In this document: piece by piece, positions 16,098 through 24,691 of the stretch
How positions within the stretch are numbered: the stretch's first letter is position 1
How the letters are laid out: every line of letters starts with the position of its first letter
Source of the DNA: Rubrivivax sp.
GTDB taxonomy: Bacteria; Pseudomonadota; Gammaproteobacteria; Burkholderiales; Burkholderiaceae_C
Reading direction: 5' to 3'
Assembly (NCBI GenBank): GCA_022842305.1
Contig: JALHPY010000021.1
Location: 1-45,160 of the forward strand
Length of the DNA stretch: 45,160 nt
The notes under the pieces: model-generated
Told to the model about the DNA's origin: nothing
Databases searched by the model: none
What the model saw: the letters and a program-made list of their open reading frames with translations, nothing else
Made by a program: the position numbers and the translations under genes

Positions 16098-16538
16098 TCA
16101 ACGCACGGTCAAAGGGATGGTCACCGGCCCATCGTTGACCAGGTGGACCTGCATGTCGGCGCCAAAGCGGCCGGCCTGCACCAGCGGGTGGCGCGCGCGG
16201 GCCAGACGCAGCAGTTCCTCGTACAGCGCCAGCCCCTGTGCCGGTGGCGCGGCGGCACTGAAGCCGGGACGGTTGCCGCTGCTGCAATCGGCCGCCAGCG
16301 TGAATTGCGACACCAGCAGCAGCCCGCCGCCCACGTCCTGAAGGCTGCGGTTCATCTTGCCGGCGGCGTCGGCAAACACGCGCAGCTTGAGCAGCTTGTC
16401 CACCAGCTTTTCAGCCAGCGCCGGGCTATCGGCCGGCTCGGCGCACACCAGCACCAGCAGCCCGGCGTCGATGGCGCCCACCACCTGGCCGTCCACCTCC
16501 ACCCGCGCCTGACGCACGCGCTGCAGCAGCGCCAGCAT
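16098..16538 (-). CDS. dtd: D-aminoacyl-tRNA deacylase
   Basis: The 146-residue cytoplasmic enzyme hydrolyses D-amino acids (and glycine mischarged on tRNA-Ala) from tRNA, a chiral proofreading step. The family motifs SQFTLAAD (77-84) and the Gly-cisPro motif in NDGPVT (135-140) are both present, and the length is normal (145 in E. coli). ATG at 16538 directly follows the stop of the upstream cation exporter gene, so the two are co-translated. The tyrS gene lies further upstream in the same run; a tyrosyl-tRNA synthetase with DTD is sensible because D-Tyr-tRNA is a classic DTD substrate. Confidence 0.95.
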   Translation of the reverse strand: MLALLQRVRQARVEVDGQVVGAIDAGLLVLVCAEPADSPALAEKLVDKLLKLRVFADAAGKMNRSLQDVGGGLLLVSQFTLAADCSSGNRPGFSAAAPPAQGLALYEELLRLARARHPLVQAGRFGADMQVHLVNDGPVTIPLTVR

Positions 16539-17429
16539 CTACAGCGGGTCCCGCTGGTCGTTGAAGTGCGCTTCCACGTCCAGCGGCAGCAACTGGATGG
16601 TGGCGCGCAGGCCCGGCACGGCGCTCATCAGCGCCTGCTCGACCTCGCCCCGCACCGCCGCCGCGCGGCCCAGGGTCCAGGCCGCGGGCATGTGCATGTG
16701 CAGGTCGACGAAGCGGCGCTGGCCGGCGCGGCGCGTCACCACGTGGTCGAAGCGGATGGTCTGGTGGTCGAAACCTTCGAGCACCTGCTTGATCTGCGCC
16801 TGGCCCTCGGGCTCGATGGCGCGATCCATCAGCGCGTCGGCCGAACCGGCGACCAGCGACCAACCTTCGCGCAGGATGTTCAGCGCCACGGCGATGGCGA
16901 TCACCGGGTCCAGCCATTGCCAGCCCGTGGCCCCCACCGCCAGCAGGCCGGCGATGACGCCGGCCGAAGTCCAGACATCGGTGAACAGGTGGCGCGCGTC
17001 GGCCTGCAAGGCCATCGAGCGCGCGGCGCGGCCCTTGCGCAGCATCGACCAGGCCAGCGCGCCATTGAGCGTGGAGCTCACCACCGACAGCATGATGCCC
17101 AGGCCCACGGCCTGCAGGGGCTGCGGATCCAGCAGCCTGTCGACCGCGGCCCAGATGATGCCCAGCGCGGCGGCGAAGATCAGCACGCCCTCGAAGCCGC
17201 TGGAGAAGTACTCGGCCTTGTGGTGGCCGTAGGGGTGGTCTTCGTCGGGCGGGCGCGCGGCGATGGTCACCATCATCAGCGCGAACATCGCCCCGGCCAG
17301 GTTGACCAGCGACTCCATCGCGTCGGACAGCAGGCTCACGCTGTCGCTCACCCACCAGGCGCCGGTCTTCAGCGTGATGGTGGCCAGCGCCACGCCGACC
17401 GATATCTTGAGGTAGGTGCGGATCTCCAA
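16539..17429 (-). CDS. Cation diffusion facilitator (CDF) metal exporter
   Basis: The 296-residue protein has six predicted transmembrane helices and a cytoplasmic C-terminal domain, so it exports divalent metal by proton antiport. HPYGHHKAEYFSSG is the typical loop after helix 2. The metal site is unusual: helix 2 has E39 and N43 (in MESLVN) where E. coli FieF has Asp45 and Asp49, while helix 5 keeps the His and Asp (ARHLFTD). This E/N/H/D set may shift specificity. No ATG or GTG fits the start. TTG at 17429 is chosen because the family-conserved EIRTYLKIS begins there; CTG slightly upstream is possible. Translation may depend on tyrS, whose stop is 17 bases upstream. Confidence 0.85.
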   Translation of the reverse strand: MEIRTYLKISVGVALATITLKTGAWWVSDSVSLLSDAMESLVNLAGAMFALMMVTIAARPPDEDHPYGHHKAEYFSSGFEGVLIFAAALGIIWAAVDRLLDPQPLQAVGLGIMLSVVSSTLNGALAWSMLRKGRAARSMALQADARHLFTDVWTSAGVIAGLLAVGATGWQWLDPVIAIAVALNILREGWSLVAGSADALMDRAIEPEGQAQIKQVLEGFDHQTIRFDHVVTRRAGQRRFVDLHMHMPAAWTLGRAAAVRGEVEQALMSAVPGLRATIQLLPLDVEAHFNDQRDPL

Positions 17430-17446
17430 CGGGATCGCGTCGCTGG

Positions 17447-18694
17447 TCAGGCGCCCAGGTGCACGCGCGCGAACTTGCGCTTGCCCACCTGCACCACCAG
17501 CGTGCCGGCGGCCACCTTGAGCGCCTTGTCGCTGACCACGGTGCCGTCGATGCGCACGCCGCCTTGTTCGATCATGCGCATGGCCTCGCTGGTGGACGGC
17601 ACCAGCCCGGCCTGCTTGAGCAGGTTGGCGATGGCCAGCGGCGCGCCGCCCAGCGTGCACTCGGGCACCTCGTCGGGCACGCCACCGGCGGCGCGGCGCT
17701 GGAAGTCCTGCTCGGCCGCATCGGCCGCGGCCGCGCCGTGGAAGCGCGTGGTGATCTCCTTGGCCAGCAGCACCTTGGCGTCCTTGGGGTTGCGCCCGCC
17801 CTCGACCTCGGCCTTGAGCCGCGCGATCGCCGCCTCGGGCAGGAAGGACAGCAGGGTGAAGTACTTCCACATCAGCGTGTCGCTGATGGACAGCAGCTTG
17901 GCGAACATGGTGTTGGCCGGCTCGGTGATGCCGATGTAGTTGCCCTTGCTCTTGGACATCTTCTCGACGCCGTCCAGGCCCTCGAGCAGCGGCATGGTCA
18001 GGATGCACTGCGGCTCTTGCCCGTACTCGCCCTGCAGCGCGCGGCCGACCAGCAGGTTGAACTTCTGGTCGGTACCGCCGAGTTCGAGGTCGCTCTTCAG
18101 AGCGACCGAGTCGTAGCCCTGCATCAGCGGGTACAGCAACTCGTGCACCGAGATCGGCGTGCCCGACTTGAAACGCTTGGTGAAGTCGTCGCGCTCGAGC
18201 ATGCGCGCCAGCGTGTACTTGGCAGCCAGCTCGATCATGCCGCGCGCGCCCAGCGGGTCGCTCCACTCACTGTTGTAACGAATCTCGGTGCGCGCCGGGT
18301 CCAGCACCAGGCTGGCCTGCCGATAGTAGGTCTGTGCGTTGGCCTCGATCTGCTCTCGTGTGAGCGGCGGCCGCGTCGCGTTGCGGCCCGAGGGGTCGCC
18401 GATCATCGAGGTGAAATCGCCGATGAGAAAGATCACCTGGTGCCCCAGATCCTGCAACTGGCGCATCTTGTTGAGCACCACCGTGTGGCCGATGTGGATG
18501 TCGGGCGCGGTGGGGTCCAGGCCGAGCTTGATGCGCAGCGGCACGCCACTGGCTTGGCTGCGTGCCAGCTTGCGCAGCCAATCGGCCTGGGGCAGCAGTT
18601 CCTCGCAACCGCGCAGCGACACCGCCATCGCTTCGTGCACGCGATCGGTGACGGGCCAGTCTGCGGCCGCCGGCTCGTTGTGGGGCTCGGTCAT
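17447..18694 (-). CDS. tyrS: Tyrosyl-tRNA synthetase
   Basis: The 415-residue class I synthetase charges tRNA-Tyr. Class I signatures are HIGH (67-70) and KMSKS (245-249). The C-terminal part (about 345-412) is an S4 RNA-binding domain ending [10 protein letters not shown]. The N-terminal extension before the catalytic fold and the overall sequence fit the TyrRS form found in Betaproteobacteria. ATG at 18694 is the first good start. It is divergent from the M23 peptidase gene, and downstream it is followed by the cation exporter and dtd. Confidence 0.97.
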   Translation of the reverse strand: MTEPHNEPAAADWPVTDRVHEAMAVSLRGCEELLPQADWLRKLARSQASGVPLRIKLGLDPTAPDIHIGHTVVLNKMRQLQDLGHQVIFLIGDFTSMIGDPSGRNATRPPLTREQIEANAQTYYRQASLVLDPARTEIRYNSEWSDPLGARGMIELAAKYTLARMLERDDFTKRFKSGTPISVHELLYPLMQGYDSVALKSDLELGGTDQKFNLLVGRALQGEYGQEPQCILTMPLLEGLDGVEKMSKSKGNYIGITEPANTMFAKLLSISDTLMWKYFTLLSFLPEAAIARLKAEVEGGRNPKDAKVLLAKEITTRFHGAAAADAAEQDFQRRAAGGVPDEVPECTLGGAPLAIANLLKQAGLVPSTSEAMRMIEQGGVRIDGTVVSDKALKVAAGTLVVQVGKRKFARVHLGA

Positions 18695-18953
18695 GGGCTG
18701 TTACATCAGGGGGTTTTTGAGGGGCACCGCACAGAGTGCGCCCGGTATACTTGGCATTCCCATGGCACGCTCATGGGCTATGCGACTGAGCACCGCGCCG
18801 CGGTCCTCAGGCAAACGGATTCTAGGGGACGGCCCGCCGGCGGTCCGTGCGCCAAGCCCCACAGGGGCCGGCGCCGACAGGCGGTCTTCCACATCATCAA
18901 CGGATGCAGCTGCCCGCCAGGGGCGGCTGGGTCCAAGAAGCGTCGATTCGGGC

Positions 18954-20324
18954 TTGAACACATCCACCCATAGCAGCCTGCAAGGGCTCGTGCGCATCGC
19001 CAGCCAGCACCGTCGCAGCATCGTCGCGTCGGCCGTGGTGGCGATGGCGGGCTTTGCGGTCACCGCCGTGGCCGTGGCCCCGCTCGTGCCCGACGCCAGC
19101 CAGCTGCCGCAGCGCCTGGTCACCGAAGTGGTAGAGCCTGCCGGGCTCCTGTCGCAACTGGATGAGTTGGCGGCGCAGCAGATCACCCTCACGCGCAGCG
19201 ACACCACGCGCGCTGTCGACACCGCTGAATCCCTGCTGTCCCGCCTGGGCGTGCGCGACGCCGCCGCCGCCGCCTTCGTGCGCGGCAACCACAACGCCCG
19301 CCAGTTGATCAGCGGTCGTGCCGGCAAGATGGTGCAGGCGCGCACCGCCGACGACGGCAGCCTGACCGAGTTGGTGGCACGTTTTCCTTCCGAACGCAGC
19401 GACCTGGCGCGCACGCATTTCACGCGCCTCACCCTGGCGCTGGTCGACGGCCACTGGACCGCCCGTTCCGAGACCGTGCCCCTGGCATCGCGCAAGCGCC
19501 TGGCCAGCGGCAGCATCCGCCAGTCGCTGTTCGCCGCCACCGACGAAGCCGGCCTGCCCGACGCGGTGGCCGAGCAACTGGCCGACATCTTCTCCACCGA
19601 CATCGACTTCCACCGCCAACTCCGCCGCGGCGACACCTTCAGCGTGGTCTACGAGTCGCTCACCGCCGACGGCGAACCCGTCAGCTGGAACGAAGGCGCC
19701 GGCCGCGTGCTGTCGGCCGAGTTCGTCAACGGCAACAAGACCTACCAGGCCGTGTGGTTTGCCGGCGCCGACGGGCGCGGCGCCTACTACAGCCCCGACG
19801 GCAGCAGCCGTCAGCGCAGCTTCCTGGCCAGCCCGATGGAGTTCTCGCGCATCACCAGCGGATTTGCCATGCGCATCCACCCGCTGTTGCAGCGCTCGCG
19901 GGCGCATTTGGGCGTGGACTACGGCGCCCCCATCGGCACCCCGGTGCGCAGCGTGGGCGAAGGCGTGGTCGAATTTGCCGGCAGCCAGAACGGCTACGGC
20001 AACGTGGTCCAGATCGACCACGGCAAGGACCGCAGCACGCTGTACGCGCACCTCAGCCGTATCGACGTGCGCAAGGGCCAGCGCATCGAGCAAGGCCAAC
20101 GCGTGGGTGCCGTGGGCATGACCGGCTGGACCACCGGCCCGCACCTGCACTTCGAGTTTCGCGTCAACGGTCGCCACCTCGACCCGGTAAGCGTGGCCGA
20201 GTCATCGGACCGGCTGCACCTCGACGCCGCGTCGCGGCCGCAGTTCGCGGACCTGGCGCGCAGCGTGCGCTCCGACCTGGACCTGGCCCAGACCGTCACC
20301 AGCCAGCGCGCCGCCTTCGAGTAG
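18954..20324 (+). CDS. M23-family peptidoglycan endopeptidase
   Basis: The product (about 456 residues) has one N-terminal membrane anchor (about residues 24-46), an OapA/LysM-like middle region and a C-terminal LytM (M23) domain. Zinc ligands are H318 and D322 in HLGVD and H399 in HLH, with H397 catalytic. It resembles MepM, which cuts peptide cross-links during wall growth. The start is uncertain. TTG at 18954 gives the usual short cytoplasmic tail before the anchor, GTG at 18990 is an alternative, and ATG at 18762 or 18780 would add a basic low-complexity leader that looks non-coding. anmK follows after 13 bases, joining wall cutting and wall recycling in one transcript. Confidence 0.88.
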   Translation: MNTSTHSSLQGLVRIASQHRRSIVASAVVAMAGFAVTAVAVAPLVPDASQLPQRLVTEVVEPAGLLSQLDELAAQQITLTRSDTTRAVDTAESLLSRLGVRDAAAAAFVRGNHNARQLISGRAGKMVQARTADDGSLTELVARFPSERSDLARTHFTRLTLALVDGHWTARSETVPLASRKRLASGSIRQSLFAATDEAGLPDAVAEQLADIFSTDIDFHRQLRRGDTFSVVYESLTADGEPVSWNEGAGRVLSAEFVNGNKTYQAVWFAGADGRGAYYSPDGSSRQRSFLASPMEFSRITSGFAMRIHPLLQRSRAHLGVDYGAPIGTPVRSVGEGVVEFAGSQNGYGNVVQIDHGKDRSTLYAHLSRIDVRKGQRIEQGQRVGAVGMTGWTTGPHLHFEFRVNGRHLDPVSVAESSDRLHLDAASRPQFADLARSVRSDLDLAQTVTSQRAAFE

Positions 20325-20337
20325 GCGCCACTGCCCC

Positions 20338-21450
20338 GTGGTCTGGACCATCGGGCTGATGTCGGGCACCTCGCTCGACGGCGTCGATGCAGTGCTGGCG
20401 CAGACCGACGCCTCGGGCCGGCTGCGCACCCACCGGCATCTGCACCGCCCGCTGCCCGCGCCACTGCGCGAGACCCTGCTGGCGCTCAACCGCCCGGGGC
20501 CCGACGAACTGCACGCCGCGGCGCTGGCGGGCAATGGGCTGAGCCGGCTCTATGCCGAGGCGGTGGCGGCGCTGCTCTCTGCCGCCGGGTTGGCCGCGGA
20601 CCAGGTCCGCGTGGTGGGCGCCCACGGCCAGACGGTTCGCCACCGGCCCCAAGAGTTCGATGGCTGCGGCTACACGCTGCAACTACTCAACGGCGCCTTG
20701 CTGGCCGAGCTGTGCGGCATCGCCGTGGTGTGCGACTTCCGCAGCCGCGACCTGGCGGCCGGCGGCGAAGGCGCCCCCTTGGTGCCGGCCTTCCACGCCG
20801 CAACCTTCGGCCAGCCTGGGCGCGATCTGGCGGTGCTGAACCTGGGCGGCATCGCCAACCTGACCCTGTTGCCGGCCGGCGGCGCCGTCAGCGGTTTCGA
20901 CTGCGGTCCGGCCAACCTGCTGATGGACGCTTGGTGCCAGCGCCACCTGCAGCAGGCCTTCGATGCCGATGGCGAGTGGGCCCGCGGCGGTCGCGTGGAC
21001 GACGCCCTGCTGCAGCGCCTGCTGTCCGACCCCTACTTCGAGCGGCAACCGCCCAAGAGCACGGGCCGCGACCTGTTCAATGCCGCCTGGCTGGAAGCCC
21101 GCGTGGCGGCTGGCGGCAGCCCTGCGCGCGACGTGATGGCCACGCTGGCAGAGCTGACCGCCTGCAGCGCCGCCGATGCGCTGCTGCGCCACGCACCGTC
21201 GACAGGCCAGGTGTTGGTCTGCGGTGGCGGCGCCTTCAACGCGCACCTGATGGCGCGGCTGGCGGCGCGGCTGGGCGCGGGCGTACAGGTGGTCAGCAGC
21301 GCTGCGGCGGGCGTGCCGCCCGACCAGGTCGAGGCGCTGGCGTTTGCCTGGCTGGCGCTGGCGCATGTGCAGCACAAGCCGGGCAACCTGCCGGCCGTCA
21401 CCGGCGCGCGCGGGCCGCGGGTGCTGGGGGCGCTCTACCCCGCGGCCTGA
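20338..21450 (+). CDS. anmK: Anhydro-N-acetylmuramic acid kinase
   Basis: The 370-residue enzyme phosphorylates and opens 1,6-anhydro-MurNAc to MurNAc-6-phosphate in peptidoglycan recycling. The N-terminal GLMSGTSLDGVD is the family fingerprint (ATP and substrate site), and GAHGQTVRH, LNLGGIANLT and CGGGAFN are further conserved blocks. The length matches E. coli AnmK (369). The start is GTG at 20338, 13 bases after the M23 gene, which supplies functional context. No MurQ is visible in the window. Confidence 0.95.
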   Translation: MVWTIGLMSGTSLDGVDAVLAQTDASGRLRTHRHLHRPLPAPLRETLLALNRPGPDELHAAALAGNGLSRLYAEAVAALLSAAGLAADQVRVVGAHGQTVRHRPQEFDGCGYTLQLLNGALLAELCGIAVVCDFRSRDLAAGGEGAPLVPAFHAATFGQPGRDLAVLNLGGIANLTLLPAGGAVSGFDCGPANLLMDAWCQRHLQQAFDADGEWARGGRVDDALLQRLLSDPYFERQPPKSTGRDLFNAAWLEARVAAGGSPARDVMATLAELTACSAADALLRHAPSTGQVLVCGGGAFNAHLMARLAARLGAGVQVVSSAAAGVPPDQVEALAFAWLALAHVQHKPGNLPAVTGARGPRVLGALYPAA

Positions 21451-21472
21451 AGCGCGGGGTCCCGAATCGTTG

Positions 21473-21850
21473 TCAGACCGTGAAGGACGAGCCGCAGCCG
21501 CAGGTGGTCGTGGCGTTCGGATTCTTGATCACGAACTGCGCCCCCTGCAGGTCTTCCTTGTAGTCGATCTCGGCGCCGGCCAGGTATTGCAGGCTCATGG
21601 CGTCGATGAGCAGCGTGACGCCGTTCTTGGCCATCTGCGTGTCGTCTTCGTTGACGACCTCGTCGAAGGTGAAACCGTACTGGAAGCCGGAACAGCCGCC
21701 GCCCTGCACGAACACGCGCAGCTTCAGGTCGGGGTTGCCCTCTTCGTCGACGAGTTGCCGAACCTTGTCGGCGGCGCTGTCGGTGAAGATCAGCGGAACC
21801 GGCGGCAGGTCTTCGGCCACGGGGGAAAGGGCTTCGGCAAGGGCGTTCAT
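21473..21850 (-). CDS. erpA: Iron-sulfur cluster insertion protein
   Basis: This 125-residue A-type carrier transfers Fe-S clusters to apoproteins. The three conserved cysteines are C53 (GGGCSGF), C117 and C119 (CGCGSSF at the C-terminus). The N-terminal extension before the A-type fold ([15 protein letters not shown]) and placement downstream of rplM-rpsI are the usual betaproteobacterial arrangement for ErpA. ATG at 21850 is chosen; an upstream frame to 21964 lacks similarity to the family. It is convergent with anmK, with 22 bases between the stops. Confidence 0.94.
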   Translation of the reverse strand: MNALAEALSPVAEDLPPVPLIFTDSAADKVRQLVDEEGNPDLKLRVFVQGGGCSGFQYGFTFDEVVNEDDTQMAKNGVTLLIDAMSLQYLAGAEIDYKEDLQGAQFVIKNPNATTTCGCGSSFTV

Positions 21851-21972
21851 CGCGGACTCCGGTGAAAGATTCGACGGCGGGGACCAAGACCGCCCCCGTT
21901 CAGAGAGCACCCCACCACTCCGCATGATCCCACGGGCGGCATCGCCTTGCAAAGGCGCGGACATTCGGGGTG

Positions 21973-21997
21973 GCGGGCGGCCTGCAAGGCCACCCGC
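21973..21997 (-). terminator. Hairpin downstream of rpsI
   Basis: GCGGGCGGCC (21973-21982) pairs with GGCCACCCGC (21988-21997) with one mismatch and a 5-base loop, beginning 8 bases after the rpsI stop on the minus strand. There is no T-run, so it is a weak or Rho-assisted terminator, or it allows read-through into erpA. Confidence 0.4.
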
Positions 21998-22005
21998 GGC
22001 CGTGA

Positions 22006-22398
22006 TCAGCGCTTGCTGAACTGCTTGCGACGGCGGGCGCCGTGCAGGCCGACCTTCTTGCGCTCGACCTCGCGCGCGTCGCGCGTCACGAAGCCGGCCC
22101 GGCTGAGGTCGGGCTTGAGCGCGGTGTCGTAGTCGATCAGCGCGCGGGTGATGCCGTGGCGCACGGCACCGGCCTGGCCGGACTCGCCGCCGCCGTGCAC
22201 GTTGATCTTGATGTCGAAGGCCTCGTTGTTGCCCGTGAGCAGCAAGGGCTGGCGCACGATCATGATCGAGGTCTGCCGACCGAAATAGTCATCGATGGTC
22301 TTGCCGTTGATGACGATCTGGCCGCTGCCCTTCTTGATGAAGACGCGAGCCACGCTCGATTTGCGGCGGCCGGTGCCGTAGTTCCAAAGTCCGATCAT
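22006..22398 (-). CDS. rpsI: 30S ribosomal protein S9
   Basis: The 130-residue protein has the family start [15 protein letters not shown] and the conserved C-terminal tail [10 protein letters not shown], whose final Lys-Arg reaches the P-site tRNA. The length equals E. coli S9. ATG at 22398 is 10 bases after the rplM stop, the universal L13-S9 operon. An upstream in-frame start at 22464 would overlap rplM and is rejected. Confidence 0.98.
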   Translation of the reverse strand: MIGLWNYGTGRRKSSVARVFIKKGSGQIVINGKTIDDYFGRQTSIMIVRQPLLLTGNNEAFDIKINVHGGGESGQAGAVRHGITRALIDYDTALKPDLSRAGFVTRDAREVERKKVGLHGARRRKQFSKR

Positions 22399-22408
22399 CG
22401 CTGCGTCC

Positions 22409-22837
22409 TCAAATCTCGAGCGGCTTGGGCTGCTGGGCGGTGTGCGGGTGGGTGTCACCGGCATAAACCTTCAGCTTCTTGACCATCGCGTAACCGAGCG
22501 GGCCCTTGGGCAGCATGCCCTTGACGGCCTTCTCGAGCGCACGACCCGGGTGCTTGGCCTGCATGTCCTTGAACGCGGTGGCATAGATGCCGCCCGGGTA
22601 GCCGGAATGCCGGTAATACATCTTGTCCGTGGCCTTGGCCCCGGTGACGCGGATCTTGTCGGCGTTGACGACGATGATGAAATCGCCGGTATCGACGTGA
22701 GGCGTGTAAATGGCCTTGTGCTTGCCGCGTAAACGGCGTGCTGCTTCGCTGGCAACACGTCCGAGCACCTTGTCGGTGGCGTCAATCACAAACCACTCGT
22801 GCGTCACCTCGGCCGGCTTGGCGCTGAAGGTCTTCAT
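22409..22837 (-). CDS. rplM: 50S ribosomal protein L13
   Basis: The 142-residue protein matches E. coli L13 in length and in motifs such as [30 protein letters not shown] and GMLPKGPLG. It is an early-assembly 23S rRNA-binding protein. ATG at 22837 is preceded by a modest ggaag site. The transcript begins at a sigma-70 promoter near 23060-23089, leaving a leader of about 215 bases that could hold autoregulatory structure, as is common for ribosomal protein operons. Confidence 0.98.
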   Translation of the reverse strand: MKTFSAKPAEVTHEWFVIDATDKVLGRVASEAARRLRGKHKAIYTPHVDTGDFIIVVNADKIRVTGAKATDKMYYRHSGYPGGIYATAFKDMQAKHPGRALEKAVKGMLPKGPLGYAMVKKLKVYAGDTHPHTAQQPKPLEI

Positions 22838-23053
22838 GAGGGTCTTCCGGAAAAGCGCACGCCGAAAGCAGCGGGCGCAGGTCTGTCGGCATCGAATCGG
22901 CCCTGAGGCCTGACCTGCCCGCTCCTCGGCGCCGCTTGTGCTTTTGCTGATGCAAGGCGGCCTCTCGGGCGTACCGGGCACTGCGTCCCTTGTGAAGAGC
23001 CCGCTACATGACCGGTTGGCTGGTCTTCCCCCAGCCGAACATCTTGGGGAAAG
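22838..23053 (-). promoter_or_regulatory. Long 5' leader of the rplM-rpsI transcript
   Basis: About 215 untranslated bases separate the predicted transcription start from the rplM ATG. On the minus strand it contains a GGCTGG...CCAGCC hairpin and complementary GGGCAGGT and ACCTGCGCCC segments that could pair around a smaller structure. No coding frame is convincing. Ribosomal protein operons are often autoregulated through such leaders; a link to L13 binding here is inference. Confidence 0.4.
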
Positions 23054-23059
23054 CCGAGC

Positions 23060-23089
23060 AGTATACATCGCGACCCTTGGCGGTCGCAA
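23060..23089 (-). promoter_or_regulatory. Sigma-70 promoter for rplM-rpsI
   Basis: Reading the minus strand, TTGCGA (23089-23084) is followed after 18 bases by TATACT (23065-23060). Both hexamers are close to consensus (TTGACA, TATAAT). It is the only strong promoter-like pair in the 338-base gap between rplM and the divergent acetyltransferase gene. Confidence 0.7.
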
Positions 23090-23175
23090 TTGGCACCATA
23101 GGGGTAAAGCGTTGTTGTCTGAGGGTTAACCCTAGATCAATCGACTACCATGGTGACGAAGACAGGGAAACCATC

Positions 23176-23847
23176 ATGAACACGCTGAGCACCTCGACCA
23201 CCGCCGCCGACGCGCCTCAGAGCGCCGTCGCCAAGGGCAACTGGGTCCCCATACGCACGCTCGGGCCGCGTCACAGCGAGCGTGTGCGCGCGCACCTGTT
23301 GGCACTGGACGAGCAGGCGCGGCTGTTGCGCTTCGGCCATGTCGCCAGCGACGAGCAGATCGGCCTGTACGTGGACCAGATGGATTTCGGCCGCGACGAG
23401 CTCTACGGCGTCTTCGATCGCCGTCTGCGCCTGGTGGCCATGGCCCATCTGGCCTTCGAGAACGAGGGCCTGGAGGCCGAGTTCGGGGTGTCCGTGCTGC
23501 CGCGCACGCGCGGCAAGGGTCTGGGCACGCGCCTGTTCGAGCACGCGGTGATGCATGCGCGCAACCGGGGCGTGGGCTTGATGGTGATCTACGTGGCGCG
23601 CGAGAACGTGGCCATGCTGGCGATCGTGCGCCGTGCCGGTGCGCAGATCAGCTTCGATGGCGCCCAGGCCGTTGCGAAACTGCAACTGCCGGCCGACACC
23701 CTGGGCACGCAGATCGGCGCGCTGCTCGACGGCCGCGCGGCGGAATTCGACTACCAGGTCAAGCTGCAGGTACTGCGCCTGGACGACCTCTGGCCAGCCT
23801 GGACCGGCAAACGGCACGGCCCGAGCAGTTTTCGCAGCACTTCGTGA
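23176..23847 (+). CDS. GNAT-family N-acetyltransferase
   Basis: The 223-residue protein has a GNAT core (about residues 25-165). The acetyl-CoA pyrophosphate loop is RTRGKGLGT (110-118), preceded by a beta strand FGVSVLP and followed by a helix. The N-terminal 20 residues are disordered, and a C-terminal extension (about 170-223) lies beyond the fold. The acceptor (protein, small amine or antibiotic) is not readable. ATG at 23176 is chosen over an upstream frame to 23008, which runs into the rplM promoter region. Confidence 0.85.
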   Translation: MNTLSTSTTAADAPQSAVAKGNWVPIRTLGPRHSERVRAHLLALDEQARLLRFGHVASDEQIGLYVDQMDFGRDELYGVFDRRLRLVAMAHLAFENEGLEAEFGVSVLPRTRGKGLGTRLFEHAVMHARNRGVGLMVIYVARENVAMLAIVRRAGAQISFDGAQAVAKLQLPADTLGTQIGALLDGRAAEFDYQVKLQVLRLDDLWPAWTGKRHGPSSFRSTS

Positions 23848-23938
23848 AGTCCGAGGCGGATCGGGGGCGTAGCCACCGATTCAGGGCTCGGCGTGATAGT
23901 TTCCACGGTCTGGCGACACTTCTCGCCGCCGGCAAACC

Positions 23939-24691
23939 ATGCACGCCATCCTGCCCTGGGTTATTGCCAGCCTGTCCGTCGCGCTCTTGCTGAGCGCCGG
24001 CGTCTTGTGGCTGCTGCAGCAGCGGCGGCATGAGTCGCAGCAGCTGCCCACCGAATGGACGCTCACGCCGCGGCCGGTCTTCAGCACCGAGGAGCGGCGC
24101 GTCTACCGTCAGCTGCGCGAGGCTCTGCCCCACCACATCGTGCTGTCCAAGCTGCCGCTGGTGCGTTTCTGCCAGCCCAGTGACCCGCAGCAGGTGAACT
24201 ACTGGTACCGCCTGCTGGGCGCGCTGCACGTCACCTTTGCCGTGTGCAGCGCCAATGGTCGCGTGCTGGTGGCCATGGACCTGGAAAGCGACCGCACCGG
24301 GTCGATGCGTTCGACACGCATCAAGCAGTCGGTGCTGGCCGCCTGCCGCGTGCGTTACCTGCATTGCGCCGCCGACCAACTGCCCTCCGTCGCCGAGCTG
24401 CAGCTGCTGTTGCCTCAGCACGGTGAAGCCGCACGCAGCCCGCAGCCGGCGCCCGTGCCGGCCGACGCGCGCACCAGCGCATCGACGCGGCGGCGCGAGC
24501 AGGCCACGCTGTGGCGCGAGTCCAGCTACATGCACGATTCCTTCTTCAGCCCGGACAGCGGCAACGACCCGAACGCGCCCAGCGGTTTCGGGTTGCTGCG
24601 CAGCGGCTTCGGCACGCGCGCCATGGCACCACTCACTGACGATGCGCGCCCGGCCGCGGCCGACCCCGCCGCGGCAAAGCTCAGGCACTGA
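23939..24691 (+). CDS. Membrane-anchored DUF2726 protein
   Basis: The 250-residue protein has one N-terminal membrane helix (about residues 5-26) followed by a DUF2726 domain (about 40-160). It is recognised by TPRPVFSTEERRVYRQLREA and the IVLSKLPLVRFC strand, a fold compared with nuclease-like domains in other proteins. I see no clear nuclease active site. The last 90 residues are low-complexity (Ala, Pro, Arg, Ser). Its stop is directly followed by the GTG of the kinase gene, so the two are coupled. Function unknown. Confidence 0.75.
   Translation: MHAILPWVIASLSVALLLSAGVLWLLQQRRHESQQLPTEWTLTPRPVFSTEERRVYRQLREALPHHIVLSKLPLVRFCQPSDPQQVNYWYRLLGALHVTFAVCSANGRVLVAMDLESDRTGSMRSTRIKQSVLAACRVRYLHCAADQLPSVAELQLLLPQHGEAARSPQPAPVPADARTSASTRRREQATLWRESSYMHDSFFSPDSGNDPNAPSGFGLLRSGFGTRAMAPLTDDARPAAADPAAAKLRH

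Noticed and set aside
18746-18751. TATACT as a -10 box for the M23 gene
   Set aside because: The hexamer is good but no acceptable -35 lies 16-19 bases upstream.
18762-18953. N-terminal extension of the M23 peptidase from ATG at 18762
   Set aside because: The extra residues are basic, Ser/Pro/Arg-rich and unlike the family, and would bury the promoter region; TTG at 18954 gives the usual short tail before the membrane anchor.
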